Below, piece after piece: positions 14,387 to 16,318 of a stretch of DNA of 16,318 bases. The stretch lies in contig CAMOHL010000005.1 of NCBI GenBank assembly GCA_946615295.1, forward strand, positions 1 through 16,318, given 5' to 3'. The stretch's first letter is position 1. Every line of letters starts with the position of its first letter. The DNA comes from an uncultured Clostridia bacterium. Lineage in GTDB: Bacteria; Bacillota; Clostridia; Christensenellales; UBA1242. The notes under the pieces were generated by a model. That model was not told the DNA's origin. It ran no database searches and worked only from the letters and a program-made list of their open reading frames with translations. Made by a program: the position numbers and the translations under genes.

Positions 14387-15577
14387 CTATAATATAAATT
14401 CATTTTCTTCTTTATCAAGGTAGATATTATATTGACTAAGATTATTTGTTTTTGTTTGTGATAAAAAATCATCAAACTTTTTTGGATAACCTGCTTGATT
14501 TAATTCTGTTGAATCAATAAAAAAATCTTGTTTATCAAAAACTTCCTTACATATATTATATGTATTAATAATCAATTTTGTACAATCTTTTTTGTTTTGC
14601 ACATCATTATAATCACCATACCTTGCAGCAAATGCAGCAATATCAAAAGGTGTATATGTAACAAATCTATTTTTTAATTCATCTTTTCTCTTGTAGTTTT
14701 CTCCTTGAGGATACTGTAAATTTATTTGCATATGTACCATGTCAATATATGAAAGAACAGAATAAGGGACAGTATAATGATTATATTTATTGTTTTTGTT
14801 ATAAGTTAAATCTAAATTTAACAAGATAGCATGCATCATTTCATGCATCATAGTTATTCTCATAAGGGTATTATTATATTCATACTTTGTGTTGAAAACA
14901 ATGTCTGCATGATCTACTTCATAGTATGTAAAAAAATTTTTCAAATATCTATTTTTTGTTAATGCAACGACCGTTTTGCTTAAATCTGGATATGTTTTTT
15001 CAAAATTTGAAAATGAAACATAAATATCACAGTCTTTTGAATTGTTGACATTTTTTACTTCAAATTGATAGTTTGGATTGATTATTTCAAACATATTGTT
15101 TATATAATCATAACAATACTGAAATTCAACAGCCATTTCATCACTGACTGACTTGTCATGACCAATCACAATATGCTTTGTATCATTTGTTACAAATTTT
15201 TTATATGGACCGAATAATCCTGCACCCAAATAATTTTTAATACCACCATAGTATTCTAAAGCCTCATCAACTTTATTACTTTCAATTCTGTTGACAGTAA
15301 ATTGATAACCAACATTTGTTCCAAGTGTTATTGAAGAACCATATATTGTAGCCAAAAATAATTTGTATGCAATAGATTTCGCTCTTTTGAAAATACTTTT
15401 TTTGTTTTTTATGTAACCTTTTTTGTTTAAATGATCTAAATTTATATTTTCAATTTCACTTTTTTCAACTGTTTTTAATGAATTTGTTTTGTTTTCTTTA
15501 GCTTTCTTTTTTTTGTAATAAGTTTTCCATTTTTTTAACAAAATCGATTTCTGCATTGTTGTTAATTTTTCACTCAT
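14387..15577 (-). CDS. membrane-anchored metzincin-like zinc metalloprotease (putative)
   Basis: This 396-residue protein starts with a very basic ~65-residue segment (KKWKTYYKKKKAK), then one hydrophobic stretch at about 67-92 that could be a signal anchor placing the rest outside the cell. The extracellular part contains HEMMH (245-249) inside ITMMHEMMHAILLNLD, the zinc-binding and catalytic HExxH. His267 may be a third ligand, although it is not at the standard HExxHxxGxxH spacing. PYSVLSY (271-277) resembles the metzincin Met-turn (S-V/I-M-S-Y) with Leu in place of Met. YTPFDIAAFAARYG (308-321) resembles the segment DIAAIQxLYG that follows the Met-turn in serralysin-type enzymes. The substrate is unknown. 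It has its own promoter and terminator and no SD. A degenerate non-catalytic member remains possible. Confidence 0.7.
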   Translation of the reverse strand: MSEKLTTMQKSILLKKWKTYYKKKKAKENKTNSLKTVEKSEIENINLDHLNKKGYIKNKKSIFKRAKSIAYKLFLATIYGSSITLGTNVGYQFTVNRIESNKVDEALEYYGGIKNYLGAGLFGPYKKFVTNDTKHIVIGHDKSVSDEMAVEFQYCYDYINNMFEIINPNYQFEVKNVNNSKDCDIYVSFSNFEKTYPDLSKTVVALTKNRYLKNFFTYYEVDHADIVFNTKYEYNNTLMRITMMHEMMHAILLNLDLTYNKNNKYNHYTVPYSVLSYIDMVHMQINLQYPQGENYKRKDELKNRFVTYTPFDIAAFAARYGDYNDVQNKKDCTKLIINTYNICKEVFDKQDFFIDSTELNQAGYPKKFDDFLSQTKTNNLSQYNIYLDKEENEFIL

Positions 15578-15583
15578 AGATAT

Positions 15584-15612
15584 ATTATATTATACAATAT
15601 ATTAAAAGTCAA
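15584..15612 (-). promoter_or_regulatory. promoter of the metzincin-like gene, placed for a leaderless mRNA
   Basis: TTGACT (15607-15612) and TATAAT (15584-15589) are exactly 17 nt apart. Six nucleotides separate the -10 from the ATG at 15577, so the predicted start coincides with the start codon. There is no SD. An overlapping second TATAAT just upstream would be only 12 nt from the -35. Confidence 0.75.
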
Positions 15613-15639
15613 TAATCATTTCTTAGACAAAATAAACAT

Positions 15640-15677
15640 AAAAAAATACCCTTTAGATTTCTCTATAGAGTATTTTT
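15640..15677 (-). terminator. Rho-independent terminator after tuf
   Basis: In minus-strand RNA AAAAAUACUCU (15677-15667) pairs with AGGGUAUUUUU (15652-15642), 11 pairs including one G-U, around a 14-nt loop, and the stem ends in seven U residues (15646-15640). It lies ~25 nt after the tuf stop, so the str operon probably ends here rather than continuing into rpsJ. Confidence 0.82.
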
Positions 15678-15702
15678 ATTATTCATTTATTGGTTTAAGC
15701 AA

Positions 15703-16318
15703 TTACTTAATAATTTTTGTAACGACACCTGAACCAACTGTTCTACCACCTTCACGGATAGCGAATCTCATACCTTCTTCCATAGCAACATCTTTTGTAA
15801 GGTTGATTGTCATTTCGATATTATCGCCTGGCATAACCATTTCTGTGCCTGCTGGAAGTTCGATTGTTCCAGTAACATCTGTTGTTCTGAAATAGAATTG
15901 TGGTCTGTATCCATTGAAGAATGGAGTATGACGGCCACCTTCTTCTTTCTTAAGAACATAAACTTGTCCTACGAAATCTGTATGTGGGTGGATTGAACCA
16001 GGAACAGCCAAAACTTGTCCTCTTTCAACATCATCTTTATTGATACCACGAAGAAGAACACCAACATTGTCTCCTGCTTCTGCAAAGTCAAGAGTCTTAC
16101 GGAACATTTCAAGTCCTGTAACAACTGTTGATTTCTTTTCTCTAAGACCAACGATTTCTACTGTATCATTAACATTTACACGACCTCTTTCAACACGGCC
16201 TGTAACAACTGTACCACGACCTGTGATTGTGAAGATGTCTTCGATTGGCATCAAGAATGGATTATCTTCGTCTCTCTTTGGATCTGGAATGTAGTTATCA
16301 ACTGCATCCATAAGTTCA
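15703..16318 (-). CDS. tuf: elongation factor Tu, C-terminal half (gene continues past the right edge)
   Basis: EF-Tu brings aminoacyl-tRNA to the ribosome as a GTP complex. About 205 residues are in the window: the end of domain 1 (ELMDAVDNYIPDP), domain 2 (FLMPIEDIFTITGRGTVVTGRVERG, GLEMFRKTLDFAEAGDNVGVLLRGI) and domain 3 (GGRHTPFFNGYRPQFYFRTTDVTG, AIREGGRTVGSGVVTKI). The N-terminal GTPase part lies outside the window, so no start codon is given. Sequence and C-terminus are typical and intact. It is followed by a terminator rather than by rpsJ. Confidence 0.97.
   Translation of the reverse strand, partial: ELMDAVDNYIPDPKRDEDNPFLMPIEDIFTITGRGTVVTGRVERGRVNVNDTVEIVGLREKKSTVVTGLEMFRKTLDFAEAGDNVGVLLRGINKDDVERGQVLAVPGSIHPHTDFVGQVYVLKKEEGGRHTPFFNGYRPQFYFRTTDVTGTIELPAGTEMVMPGDNIEMTINLTKDVAMEEGMRFAIREGGRTVGSGVVTKIIK

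Noticed and set aside
1..16318. Mollicute-type genetic code (TGA = Trp)
   Set aside because: TGA ends rplD and addA at exactly the expected C-termini, and Trp is encoded by TGG.

Overview
The window comes from a low-GC bacterium, most likely an uncultured member of the Bacillota (Clostridia-like). The evidence is strongly AT-rich DNA, AGGAGG-type ribosome binding sites, sigma-A-type promoters, an AddAB (not RecBCD) repair enzyme, a PRC-barrel protein and a small DUF1858 protein. TGA acts as a stop (rplD, addA), so this is the standard bacterial code and not a TGA=Trp Mollicute. No rRNA, tRNA, CRISPR array, insertion sequence or phage gene was seen. Nearly everything is on the minus strand, so transcription runs from high to low coordinates.

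Layout in the direction of transcription: the 3' half of tuf (EF-Tu) enters at 16318 and ends at a terminator near 15640-15677. Next comes a membrane-anchored metzincin-like protease (14387-15577) with its own promoter and terminator. The addB-addA pair follows (14302-7615), then a large three-helix membrane protein with a long coiled coil and a lysine-rich tail (7545-5113). A bidirectional terminator separates this from the only plus-strand gene, a PRC-barrel protein (4235-4948). Divergent from that gene is an SPFH/band-7-like protein with a C-terminal zinc ribbon (4099-2774), then a DUF1858 mini-protein (2635-2435) and a terminator. The S10 ribosomal operon begins at about 2248 with a consensus promoter and a structured ~200-nt leader, and runs rpsJ-rplC-rplD-rplW-rplB out of the left edge.

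Three points stand out. First, tuf and rpsJ, usually neighbours at the str/S10 junction, are separated by ~13.6 kb of unrelated genes on nearly the same strand. Second, three genes (SPFH, addB, metzincin) lack a Shine-Dalgarno sequence and have a -10 hexamer exactly 6 nt before the ATG behind a 17-nt spacer. This predicts leaderless mRNAs, while the neighbouring genes use ordinary SD sites. Third, the rpsJ leader can fold into several mutually compatible helices closed by a perfect 9-bp long-range stem just before the SD, which suggests a ribosomal-protein regulatory leader.

Functionally, the ribosomal genes and tuf serve translation and AddAB repairs double-strand breaks. The SPFH, PRC-barrel, coiled-coil and metzincin proteins are envelope or unknown-function genes whose roles cannot be fixed from sequence alone.
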